Source: Botryobacter ruber
Lineage (GTDB): Bacteria > Bacteroidota > Bacteroidia > Cytophagales > Hymenobacteraceae
Length of the DNA stretch: 55,178 bases
Assembly (NCBI RefSeq): GCF_003347595.2
Contig: NZ_QCZK02000046.1
Coordinates: 1 to 55,178, forward strand
Direction: 5' to 3'
Shown here piece after piece: positions 44,629-52,121 of the stretch. Under the pieces are notes generated by a model. It ran no database searches and had not been told where the DNA came from. It saw only the letters and a list, made by a program, of their open reading frames with translations. Every line of letters begins with the position of its first letter. Position 1 is the first letter of the stretch. Position numbers and translations under genes: made by a program.

Positions 44629-45606
44629 ATGGAAACTTCAGGAACAATAGGTGTAATCGGATTAGGCAGGATGGGCGGAAACCTGGCCCTGCAGGCCCTG
44701 GAAAAAGGGTACCAGGTAGTAGGCCTCGATAATGCCGGCGCCACCAACGATCTGATTGCCGCCGGTTTGGAAAACTGCCTATCGTTTGAGGAATTACGGG
44801 ATAAGTTACCGGCGCCCCGCATTGTGTTTATCTACGTAATTGCCGGCCCGATTGTAGAAGAGATCATCCAGGAAGCAGCCAGGGTATTCGAACCCGGCGA
44901 CATCATTATTGACGGCGGCAACTCGTACTGGGGCGACTCGCTCAGGCGCTACCGCATGCTGAAAGAGAAAGGAATTAATTTCGTGGACTGCGGCACGAGC
45001 GGCGGGGTGGAAGGCGCCCGGAACGGGGCCTGTTTTATGGTAGGCGGGGAGCCGGAGGTGGTGCAGCACATCGGGCAGATTTTTACAGACCTGGCCGTAC
45101 CGAACGGCTATGTGCATGCGGGGCCTCCCGGGGCCGGGCATTTTACCAAGCTGGTGCACAACGGCATCGAGTTTGGTATGTTGCAGGCCATTGGCGAGGG
45201 CATCGACCTGCTAACGCATTACCACGAGAACCTGAACCTGCCTGCCATCCTCGAAACCTGGAACCACGGCTCCGTCATCCGGTCGTGGCTGATGGAGCTG
45301 ATGAGCAGGGTGTACAACGAGAAGGGCGGTTTCGGGCAGGTGCCTTCGCATGTGGAAGATACCGGCGAAGTAAACTGGCTCGTAAACGATGCCATGCACA
45401 TGGAAGTCCCGATACCGGTAATTTCCCAGTCGGTGATGCAGCTCATTGCCTCCCGCGACCAGGATAAAACCTGGGCCAAAGCGGTAGCGATGATGCGGAA
45501 CGGCTTCGGAAACCACCCCTTCGGACCAAACGAGTACATTGCCTCGTACCGCTCCTTCAGCAGGATAAGCGATTTTCCGAAGGATACTTTGAAACATAAG
45601 GGCTGA
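44629..45606 (+). CDS. gndA: 6-phosphogluconate dehydrogenase, NAD-type short form
   Basis: 325 residues, the short prokaryotic form (the classical NADP enzyme has about 470). The Rossmann motif GVIGLGRMGGNLA (8-20) lacks the NADP-binding Arg pattern of the long form. Substrate-binding blocks are DGGNSYWGDS and CGTSGGVEGARNGACFMVGG, and GHFTKLVHNGIEFGMLQAIGEG holds the catalytic Lys and Asn. It decarboxylates 6-phosphogluconate to ribulose 5-phosphate. No zwf or pgl gene is adjacent. Confidence 0.92.
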   Translation: METSGTIGVIGLGRMGGNLALQALEKGYQVVGLDNAGATNDLIAAGLENCLSFEELRDKLPAPRIVFIYVIAGPIVEEIIQEAARVFEPGDIIIDGGNSYWGDSLRRYRMLKEKGINFVDCGTSGGVEGARNGACFMVGGEPEVVQHIGQIFTDLAVPNGYVHAGPPGAGHFTKLVHNGIEFGMLQAIGEGIDLLTHYHENLNLPAILETWNHGSVIRSWLMELMSRVYNEKGGFGQVPSHVEDTGEVNWLVNDAMHMEVPIPVISQSVMQLIASRDQDKTWAKAVAMMRNGFGNHPFGPNEYIASYRSFSRISDFPKDTLKHKG

Positions 45607-45630
45607 CGCTACCGGAACGATACAACTGGT

Positions 45631-45675
45631 GCAAAAAAGTTTGCTGCAGCTGCCACCACAGCCACTGCTCCTGCA
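45631..45675 (-). repeat. R1 repeat, copy 10 (inverted)
   Basis: GCAAAAAAGTTTGCTGCAGC followed by TGCCACCACAGCCACTGCTCC. It fills the gap between the stops of gndA and the convergent TcmP-like gene. Confidence 0.75.
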
Positions 45676-45676
45676 C

Positions 45677-46804
45677 TCAGGAGATAAATTTAATCAGCGA
45701 AGCCTGTGTGGACTTTTTAACAGGCTGCATGGTCCTGTTGTTGATGATCTGGACTTTCCCCTGGTCGCGGAGCTTCTCGAAGGCCTGCTGGTAGTTTTCG
45801 GCGATGTAGGGGGTAGCCAGGCTGTGGTCGTCCGCTATTTTGTCGATGGATTTGTAGTTGTACACCGACGCTTTGGTGAGCAGGTCCTGCATCAGGTTGA
45901 GGAGAGAAAAGCGGTTCAGTTCCGGGAAGAGCAGGAGCTGTTGCTGGTGGTGCTGGTTTGTTCCGAACACGGGCACGCCGTCGGCCTGGTAGTCGGTGTA
46001 GGGCAGCAGGAGCTCCTTTATTTTTTTGTAAACCGCGCGGCTTTTGGAAGCAAATACCAGGTAATGGCTCGTCAGCCCGCTGTCAGGCAGGCCCACCCGG
46101 AAGGGCAGGGGCCGAAATCCTTTTTCGGAAAGAACCTTTTCAAAGGCAGGCAACAGGAAATCTTCCCGCTTCGGCTGGCTCTTCTCTTTCCTGAAAAATT
46201 CTTTAACAGCAGCAAAAGACGCTTCACCAATAAAATCCTGCAAGGGTTTCCCGGCCTTTCCTTTGCCAAGTGCCTGCTTCAGGTTAGCGGCCGTAAACAA
46301 GAGGCAGAGGTCGGCGCTGCTTTGCAGGAGCGTCTCGTGCAGCAACTGCCCGGGATACCCGGTTTCCAGCGGGTTCAGGAGCACAAAAGCAGGACGTTCC
46401 GCTGCAAGCAACTCCGCCAAAAGCTGCTGATTGCCCGTGTCCTGCAGCAACACCGGCGGGTGCACCAGCTCTTCGGTTGGTGCGGGAGCCGGACCTGCGG
46501 CTACTGTTTCAGGCAGCAAGGCACTGTAAAAGAAGGTGCTGACGGTGGCATTCAGATTGATGGTCTTCCCAGTACTTTGCAGCAGTCGCTCCATCACCGG
46601 GTGGGCAGTACCCAAAGCATGCTCCTGCCCGGTTTCCCGCTCTTCCAGCAGGTCCACGAACAGCACGCTTTCCGTCTCCTCCCGCTGCAGGCCGGCGTAG
46701 TGCAGGACATGCCAGGCTGAAAAGCATTTAAGCACTACTTCTGACTTTATTTCGGAGGTTGTTCTGCTTTTTGAAAAGAAAGTATTAGGAGCGACAGCGG
46801 GCAT
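45677..46804 (-). CDS. TcmP-like protein (three-Cys-motif partner), degenerate
   Basis: 375 residues from ATG 46804 (MPAVAPNTFFSKSRT); the frame is open to 46852. FFSKSRTTSEIKSEVVLKCF SAW aligns with the TcmP N-terminus, and GFRPLPFRVGLPDSG ... HYLVFASKSRAVYKKIKELL with its C-terminal domain. In the family the central DLFxGPGRYEDG block binds the cofactor; here the equivalent is DLLEERETGQEH, so it has lost the glycine-rich loop. No three-Cys-motif protein is nearby. It may be a functionally altered or decaying homolog. Confidence is moderate because I cannot run a profile search. Confidence 0.5.
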   Translation of the reverse strand: MPAVAPNTFFSKSRTTSEIKSEVVLKCFSAWHVLHYAGLQREETESVLFVDLLEERETGQEHALGTAHPVMERLLQSTGKTINLNATVSTFFYSALLPETVAAGPAPAPTEELVHPPVLLQDTGNQQLLAELLAAERPAFVLLNPLETGYPGQLLHETLLQSSADLCLLFTAANLKQALGKGKAGKPLQDFIGEASFAAVKEFFRKEKSQPKREDFLLPAFEKVLSEKGFRPLPFRVGLPDSGLTSHYLVFASKSRAVYKKIKELLLPYTDYQADGVPVFGTNQHHQQQLLLFPELNRFSLLNLMQDLLTKASVYNYKSIDKIADDHSLATPYIAENYQQAFEKLRDQGKVQIINNRTMQPVKKSTQASLIKFIS

Positions 46805-46852
46805 AAAAGGTAAATAGCGGCCGGGGCCTGTACGTTCTTCAAAATTAAGCAA

Positions 46853-47509
46853 AAATGGAATAGGAACAACAGGTTTTGAGGTAGGACCGTTTCATTCTGG
46901 TAAAATGGCGCGAGCGAGGACGCCTTATCTTTCCATATCATTTCTGGAAGTGAACATTGTATTACTGAAGTCCTGCTGCAAGTGTTGAGACTGTCCCCTT
47001 GAGGGGACCACAGGGGTGTTTACACCTGCGAAAAAACTCTAAGAACATAATTTCAGACGCATTACCACTGAAATTTACACCCCTATAATCCCCTCAAGGC
47101 TAATCTTGTAGGGAAAAAATGGTATAAATAAACGATTCCTGCCGCAAGTTTGAGCGCAGCGGTAACTTGTGGTTATTTATGAGGCCAGTTTTCAACTGGC
47201 GTGTCTGGATATCGGTGCTTTTGTGCGCACGCCAGTTGAAAACTGGCCCTAATGAGAACCACAAGTTACCGCTGCGCTCAAACTTGCGGTAGGTAACAAT
47301 CAAAAAAGCCAATAGGCATTTAAATTATTTCAAATTTTTCCCTATAAGATTAGCCTCAAGGGGATAGTTTACACTACCATCGTCCCTATTCGTTCCAAAG
47401 GGGCTAAACAGAAAAGATATGGAACAAGATAAAGCGAGGACGCTTGCGATATAACTATTATTTAACTAAACGACCTTGCTTCAAAAACTCCCTCCTTTAC
47501 ACCCCTTTC
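46853..47509. other. Repeat-rich non-coding region with a nested MITE-like element
   Basis: About 700 nt without a gene. It contains ACCGTTTCATTCTGG (also in the palindrome at 38111), an inverted pair CCTTGAGGGGACCACAGGGG and ACACCCCTATAATCCCCTC, and the MITE-like element at 47100-47353 inserted inside the second arm. Confidence 0.7.
47100..47353. mobile_element. 254-bp MITE-like element with 8-bp target duplication
   Basis: The left end CTAATCTTGTAGGGAAAAA (47100-47118) is the reverse complement of the right end TTTTTCCCTATAAGATTAG (47335-47353) at 18 of 19 positions. CCTCAAGG flanks both sides (47092-47099 and 47354-47361). Inside, a 33-bp perfect pair (about 47144-47176 and 47257-47289, CCGCAAGTTTGAGCGCAGCG) and a further GCCAGTTTTCAACTGGC pair give a long hairpin. 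It encodes no protein. Removing it restores the palindrome CCCCTCAAGGGG. Confidence 0.85.
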
Positions 47510-47956
47510 TTAATTATCAGCGGCATACCACTCTGCAAACGACAGCTGCGTTTCCCAGAGCTTCAGGCTATGCAGCTCTACCTGTGGCGGCAGGGTCAGC
47601 CGTATCCTGTCCTTAAAGTCGAGCAGCATGTTTTCGCAGGTGGGCTGGTAGGGCAGGAGCACCAGTTTCTGGTGGTGCCGCCGCAAACTTTCAACCAGGT
47701 CATCGGGCGTGTCGTGGTTCAGTAGCAGGGCATGGTCCACGTGCTGTAGTACCTGTTCCTGTACCAACTGCTTCAGGTCGCCGAAGTCGAGCACCATGCC
47801 GTTTTTGGGATGGTTGCTGTCCGACAGCGGCGTACCGATGACGGTTACCTGCAGCTTGTAGGTGTGCCCGTGAATGTTGCGGCAGGGACCGTCGTAGTAA
47901 TGCAGCGCGTGTGCAGCCTCAAACGAAAAGAGGCGGGTCAGTCTGATTCTGCTCAT
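47510..47956 (-). CDS. queD: 6-carboxytetrahydropterin synthase
   Basis: 148 residues. Zinc ligands H16, H29 and H31 (AAHALHYYDGPCRNIHGHTYKL) with the catalytic Cys25 are the QueD pattern, and HVDHALLLNHD supplies the catalytic Asp/His. It converts 7,8-dihydroneopterin triphosphate to 6-carboxytetrahydropterin in queuosine synthesis. queC, queE and folE are absent here. Its start overlaps the stop of the 603-residue upstream gene by 4 nt (ATGA), which shows translational coupling. Confidence 0.93.
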   Translation of the reverse strand: MSRIRLTRLFSFEAAHALHYYDGPCRNIHGHTYKLQVTVIGTPLSDSNHPKNGMVLDFGDLKQLVQEQVLQHVDHALLLNHDTPDDLVESLRRHHQKLVLLPYQPTCENMLLDFKDRIRLTLPPQVELHSLKLWETQLSFAEWYAADN

Positions 47957-49764
47957 AGGGTTACGACCTCCAGTGCTTCGGCAAAAAGTTCGTCCTGGGC
48001 TGCCTGCAACTCATCGAGCATATGCACCTGGCGCTCCGGGTGGTTCGGGAATAAGGACGGCAGCAGCTGTTTGTAATAGCCAATGCCTTCCTGCAGGTTC
48101 TGCCAGAACGCTTGCAGGTATTTGAGCTGCTTTTCTGAGAGGGTATTCAGGTGTTCGTGCTTTTTGTTTTTCCAGTAATCGATGTACATGTGCAGCTCGT
48201 TGATGAACATGTGCGGCCGGTAGCTGTTGTTTAAGGCATTGAACCGACCATAGATATGATCTACCATCTGTTGCAGCGTGAAGGTTTGCGAGAAGTAGGC
48301 CAGGTTTGGTCCCGGGCAGATGGATACGCCTTTGGTAGCCACTCTGCGCTGGATATTGTTGCAAAACACTGCGGTGTTGGCCAAGCCCTCGCACAGGCAT
48401 TCCTTTGCCAGCACAGCCGCTTCAGCTTCCCGGTAGGCCTCCGGCGACAGGTTCAGGGCCCGCAGCTGCTGCAGTTTGAGGTGCTGGTATTGCCGCGAGG
48501 CGGTGCAGATGGGCTCATCGGTAAATTCAGTGTTCGACACCAGGTGTTTTTTAACGCAGGGACTGCCCGGCACGCCCCGTTCGACCCGGTCGTATTTGTT
48601 TTCTTCGCCGGTGGAGCCGCGCAGGGTGTTGAAAGGAATGCCGAGCGGCGACACCGGGCTGAGGTACAGGTCTTCTTTTCCGGCACTCGTCAGCCGCTGC
48701 AGCGTTTCTTCGTCAACAGTGGTTGCTTCGGGAACGAGCAGGAACGGCGTGCCCCAGCCGGTGCTGTCCATGCCGTAATGCTGCAGCAGGAACTCATGCT
48801 CTTCGGCTGTACCGATGCCGCCCTGCACGGTCAGGCGCAGCTCGGGCAGGTGATAGGGCACATGCAGTCCCCTGCTGGCCAGCGAGGAGCAGAACAGGCT
48901 GTAGAGCTCCTGGCGGAGTGCGTTCTGGTGCTGCCGGAATTCTTCCATGATCGGGCCCAGCAGGTAGCCATCCGTGGCAAAGGCATGTCCGCCGCAGTTC
49001 AGGCCAGATTCTATCCGGAACTCCGACACGAACAAACCTCTTTTGGCCAGCATCTTGCCCTGCACAATGGCCGAACGGTAATCGCTTACTTTTACGATAA
49101 TTCTTTTCTGGAAACGCCCGGCCGCATCCGGGTAAAAACACGGGAAATTTTCCATGTAGCTGAAAAGCCGCATGTTCATGCCCGCCGACAACACCACTGA
49201 CGAATGCACCTTGCTGTTGGCAAAGCCGCGTAGCGCTGCCAGGGCATCGGAATACTCCTGCGGCAGCATTTCGCCCGTGGGGCCGAAGTTGGCTTTGTCG
49301 AGCTTGGTCATGATGTTGACGTCGATGTTGCCGGGCACGATGGCATGTTTCAGTTCCTGTTGCAGCAGGTACTGTTGTACCATATCGGTTTCCTGCAGCA
49401 TGAACAGGTAATCCTGTTTCAGGAGCGAGCTTTCGGGCAGGAGCTCGAAATATTTTGTCAGCCGGGTACCCGGTACAAATTCTTCCTGCCGAACTTCTTC
49501 TATTTGCTGTTTTACCAGTTCATCCACCAGGTCGAGGTAAGCCGTAATGCGCCTGGCCCTGTAGTCTTCCTGCTCCGAGGTAATGGCCTCGTAAGGCTTT
49601 TGGTATAACTGGCAGTAATGAGCGCGCATTTGCTCGATCAGGGTATCGTCGCCCAGCGATATAACAGAGGATATACCGAATTGCGCTACTTTTAAAGGAG
49701 AATCGATGGAGAAGCCCAATCCCATGACCGGGATATGGAACGTGTGAACAGCTGGTTGTATCAT
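47953..49764 (-). CDS. Uncharacterised 603-residue protein coupled to queD
   Basis: No signal peptide or transmembrane segment. The first half reads like a TIM-barrel enzyme: VMGLGFSIDSPLKVAQFGISSVISLGDD (about 13-40) resembles FMN-dependent nitronate-monooxygenase/glutamate-synthase-like barrels, with GLNCGGHAFATDG (254-266) and QGGIGTAEEHEFL (314-326) as candidate flavin or phosphate loops. The C-terminal half has a cysteine set C404, C421, C457, C459, C469, C484 (ECLCEGLANTAVFCNN; SICPGPNLAY), which could hold an Fe-S cluster. These readings are inference. The 4-nt overlap with queD suggests that it acts with a pterin or 7-deazaguanine step. Confidence 0.6.
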   Translation of the reverse strand: MIQPAVHTFHIPVMGLGFSIDSPLKVAQFGISSVISLGDDTLIEQMRAHYCQLYQKPYEAITSEQEDYRARRITAYLDLVDELVKQQIEEVRQEEFVPGTRLTKYFELLPESSLLKQDYLFMLQETDMVQQYLLQQELKHAIVPGNIDVNIMTKLDKANFGPTGEMLPQEYSDALAALRGFANSKVHSSVVLSAGMNMRLFSYMENFPCFYPDAAGRFQKRIIVKVSDYRSAIVQGKMLAKRGLFVSEFRIESGLNCGGHAFATDGYLLGPIMEEFRQHQNALRQELYSLFCSSLASRGLHVPYHLPELRLTVQGGIGTAEEHEFLLQHYGMDSTGWGTPFLLVPEATTVDEETLQRLTSAGKEDLYLSPVSPLGIPFNTLRGSTGEENKYDRVERGVPGSPCVKKHLVSNTEFTDEPICTASRQYQHLKLQQLRALNLSPEAYREAEAAVLAKECLCEGLANTAVFCNNIQRRVATKGVSICPGPNLAYFSQTFTLQQMVDHIYGRFNALNNSYRPHMFINELHMYIDYWKNKKHEHLNTLSEKQLKYLQAFWQNLQEGIGYYKQLLPSLFPNHPERQVHMLDELQAAQDELFAEALEVVTL

Positions 49765-50079
49765 GTTGACGTATGGTGTAAAAAAGCGCAGTTAAAAACT
49801 GCCGCCTTGGGTTGCCTGGTACTTGTTTCTGGCTGCAAGTTAGCAACACGTAGCCCGGGACGGAATGAGGTGTATCAGCCTGTAGAATGACTTTTGTCAG
49901 TTAAGAAAGGAAACAGCCGGTTTAGAAATGGGTAATGTATGTTCGTAAGTTTAAGGCAAGGCGGGCAAGGCTGAAGCAGCCAGGTAAAACGAAGAAGGCC
50001 CCCGGTGCTTTTGCTCCGGAGGCCTTGATGAGGTGTGCCTGCCTTGATTGGGGCAGCGCGGGAAAATATGGTTAACAGA
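49765..50079. other. Intergenic region upstream of the 603-residue gene
   Basis: About 315 nt with the csp terminator hairpin and no gene. No clear promoter was recognised. Confidence 0.5.
49995..50026 (-). terminator. Terminator of the cold-shock gene
   Basis: AAGGCCCCCGG and CCGGAGGCCTT form an 11-bp stem with one mismatch around a 10-nt loop. On the minus strand it is followed by CTTCGTTTT. Confidence 0.6.
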
Positions 50080-50271
50080 CTAAGCCCGTTTTACATTTAC
50101 CGCATTTAGTCCTTTTCTTCCTTCTTTAAGTTCGAAAACTACTTCGTCACTTTCCTGTACCTGATCTACTAAACCAGTAACGTGTACGAAGTACTCTTGT
50201 CCTGAATTAGCATCTTTAATAAAACCAAACCCTTTTGTTTCGTTAAAGAATTTTACTGTTCCTTTGTTCAT
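50080..50271 (-). CDS. Cold-shock domain protein (CspA family)
   Basis: 63 residues from ATG 50271 (MNKGTVKFFNETKGFGFIKD); a second ATG at 50286 would add five residues. RNP1 KGFGFI and RNP2-like YFVHVTG are present, the single-strand nucleic-acid-binding surface of cold-shock domains. It is an RNA chaperone that loosens secondary structure in mRNA. It is shorter than the 66-70 residues usual for the family. Confidence 0.93.
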   Translation of the reverse strand: MNKGTVKFFNETKGFGFIKDANSGQEYFVHVTGLVDQVQESDEVVFELKEGRKGLNAVNVKRA

Positions 50272-50427
50272 GTAATTGATATTCATTGTAGCTGTCTGAC
50301 AATCTTTGGGTTAGATACGTTCCATTCCGGCTGAAAACTTCCGGATTTATTTTTTTTTTGCTGCCATTGTCCGGCCGGCTGCTATGCTGCTTTTGGCGGT
50401 TTTGCTTCCTTTGCCTATTTTAGGGCT

Positions 50428-50889
50428 ATGTACACCCGAGAACAAGCATCGCAACTCCGGCAGGCCTTCTGGACGACCTTTGGCCAATATATTTCCCCGC
50501 TTCCGTCGGCCGACGGCCTGAAGGTAAACTGGCTCAACTATAAAACCGGCCTCCGGCATGTGTACTTCCGGATGCAGGCCGACAACAAGAAAGCTTCCAT
50601 TGCCATCGAAATCACCCACCCGGACCCGGAGATCCAGCAGCTGTTCTTCGAGCAGTTCCGGGAACTGCGCGGGGTGCTGGAGAGTACGCTGGAGGAAGAA
50701 TGGGAGTGGGAGCTGCACACCACCGACGAGCATGGCAAAATTATCAGCAGGATATCAAAAGAACTGGCCCCGGTGAACCTCTTCAACCGCGACGACTGGC
50801 CGGCGCTGATCTCTTTTTTCAAGCCCCGCATTATCGCCCTGGACGAGTTCTGGAGCGGCGCCCAGTACAGCTTCGATGCGTTGCGCTAA
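50428..50889 (+). CDS. DUF4268 domain-containing protein
   Basis: 153 residues, all one domain: REQASQLRQAFWTTFGQYI at the N-terminus, LNYKTGLRHVYFRMQADNKKASIAIEI in the middle, and RDDWPALISFFKPRIIALDEFW at the end match DUF4268. The nuclease-like alpha/beta fold is found alone in Bacteroidota and as the C-terminal domain of some restriction-linked proteins elsewhere. No restriction system is adjacent. Function unknown. Confidence 0.85.
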   Translation: MYTREQASQLRQAFWTTFGQYISPLPSADGLKVNWLNYKTGLRHVYFRMQADNKKASIAIEITHPDPEIQQLFFEQFRELRGVLESTLEEEWEWELHTTDEHGKIISRISKELAPVNLFNRDDWPALISFFKPRIIALDEFWSGAQYSFDALR

Positions 50890-50897
50890 TCAGGTTT

Positions 50898-50942
50898 CAG
50901 GAGCAGCAGCGGGTGTGGTGGCAGCTGCAGCAGACTTTTTTT
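50898..50942 (+). repeat. R1 repeat, copy 11
   Basis: CAGGAGCAGCAGCGGGTGTG followed by GTGGCAGCTGCAGCAGAC and T7. It lies 9 nt after the DUF4268 stop. Confidence 0.8.
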
Positions 50943-51575
50943 TATCAAAAATCCTTTTTTAGGGTGAATTAGGGAATTGATAATGTACTTAACTCTTTGT
51001 TACTGTTCATCCGGTGCCCTCTACCTTACATTTTCATAGTTGGCTCCAGCGCTCCTCGCCCGCGGGGCCGCGTTTTCGCATCCGTCGCTGTCTGATTGAA
51101 CCTGCCCTTCGCTGCGCTGCGGGCTGCTGAGCAGAGCTCAGCACCGGAACAATCAGAAGGCTCCTACTGCGAAAACTGGAAACGTTTTTCCTTCGAGCCA
51201 GTTTTTAAAATTTGTCATTTCGACCATTCCCGAGGCGAGAGCCGAAGGGAGCCAGCGTAGCTGTGAGAAATCTGAAGTCCACTTACACAGGTGAAATATC
51301 CCAGATTTCTCACAGCTACGCTGGCTCCCTTCGGCTCTCGCCTCGGGAATGGTCGAAATGGCAATGAATAATTTTGGGTTTTAGCCTGACGGCTATGGTC
51401 TTGATACAAAAAGAACCAAAAAAAATCAAGACGATAGAAACTCGCTGAACGCCCCAACAGTGGAGTGTCATTTTACCCACCTGGCTGGCGGCGGCACTTC
51501 GTAGCTGGAGAATAATTTTTTATCTCATCTTTCCTTATTCCTTTCATCGTTCAATCTTGTTATCGGCGGTTCAGA
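50943..51575. other. Non-coding palindrome-rich region
   Basis: About 630 nt without a gene. It includes a partial palindrome (GTTTTCGCA at 51071 with TGCGAAAAC at 51168; TCTGATTG with CAATCAGA), the 59-bp palindrome at 51216-51360, and at 51393-51500 a segment (TCTTGATACAAAAAGAACC; CTCGCTGAACGCCCC) of the kind dispersed in many Bacteroidota genomes. Confidence 0.6.
51216..51360. repeat. Perfect 59-bp inverted repeat
   Basis: Arm 51216-51274 (CATTTCGACCATTCCCGAGG ...) is the exact reverse complement of 51302-51360, separated by 27 nt. Its ends share CATTTCGA and GAGAAATCTG with the palindrome at 38163-38245, which makes the two members of one REP-like family. Confidence 0.85.
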
Positions 51576-51620
51576 CAGGAGCAGCAGCGGGTGTGGTGGC
51601 TGCTGCAGCAGACTTTTTGC
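51576..51620 (+). repeat. R1 repeat, copy 12
   Basis: ACAGGAGCAGCAGCGGGTGT followed by GGTGGCTGCTGCAGCAGACTT. It abuts the stop of the zinc-finger gene and is almost identical to copy 11. Confidence 0.8.
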
Positions 51621-52004
51621 TTAGCTTTTGCCATCCATGTAGGGTTGGTGGTTGACGATGAGGACTTTGTCTTCGTCGAGGAGGAGGTAGCCGTAGTCGT
51701 AGCAGAGGTAATAGGTGTTGCCCTGCTTGGTGCGGTAGAGGTGGGTAAAGTAACGGAAGTCGAAACCGGCAATTTCGAGCACGGAGCGGCGGAGGGTGGT
51801 TTTGCCGTTGGGGCTGGCCTGCCGCAGGATGTTGCGGTTGCGGCGCAGCACCTGGTTGATGTGGCGCATGAGTGCTTCGCTCTCGTCGCCTTTTTTGCGG
51901 ATGTTGGTGTAAGTGGCGCGGCACTGGTCGGAGCAGAAACGTTTGTCTGCGCGGCCTGTAATGCCGGTGCCGCAACTTTGGCATACCTTGTTCTCCTGCT
52001 CCAT
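51621..52004 (-). CDS. Small zinc-finger protein, unknown function
   Basis: 127 residues from ATG 52004 (MEQENKVCQSCGTGITGRAD); the frame extends to 52190 but that overlaps the operator-like repeats and the recombinase start. The N-terminal CQSC and CSDQC pair (residues 8-30) forms a zinc ribbon of the DUF2116 type. The C-terminal part (FRYFTHLYRTKQGNTYYLCY; LLLDEDKVLIVNHQPYM) looks like a small beta-sheet domain. It is divergent from the recombinase gene across a palindromic spacer. Confidence 0.7.
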   Translation of the reverse strand: MEQENKVCQSCGTGITGRADKRFCSDQCRATYTNIRKKGDESEALMRHINQVLRRNRNILRQASPNGKTTLRRSVLEIAGFDFRYFTHLYRTKQGNTYYLCYDYGYLLLDEDKVLIVNHQPYMDGKS

Positions 52005-52014
52005 AGCCGTAATT

Positions 52015-52085
52015 ATTCTTATATATCCGGATACATCCGAATAATTCGGATACTTTCGAATATATTCGGATATATACGGGTAAAT
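52015..52085. promoter_or_regulatory. Cluster of TCCGAAT/ATTCGGATA inverted repeats (operator-like)
   Basis: Between the divergent zinc-finger and recombinase genes lie TATATCCGGATA, CATCCGAATAATTCGGATA, TTTCGAATATATTCGGATA and TATACGGGTAAATTTCGG in close succession. The half-site T(C)CGGATA or its complement recurs about every 10-11 nt. This geometry suggests repressor or recombinase binding sites controlling both genes. No protein is known to bind it. Confidence 0.6.
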
Positions 52086-52121
52086 TTCGGCTAAGGCTTT
52101 GCCGGCTGCTATTTTGGCTGC

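Noticed and set aside
45629..46720. Plus-strand open frame opposite the TcmP-like gene
   Set aside because: It begins in an R1 repeat and shows no domain; the minus-strand gene has family-like blocks.
47100..47312. 70-codon open frame inside the MITE-like element
   Set aside because: Its codons follow the hairpin arms and it has no recognisable protein features.
48256..49200. Plus-strand open frame opposite the 603-residue gene
   Set aside because: Antisense shadow without recognisable motifs, whereas the minus-strand frame is coupled to queD.
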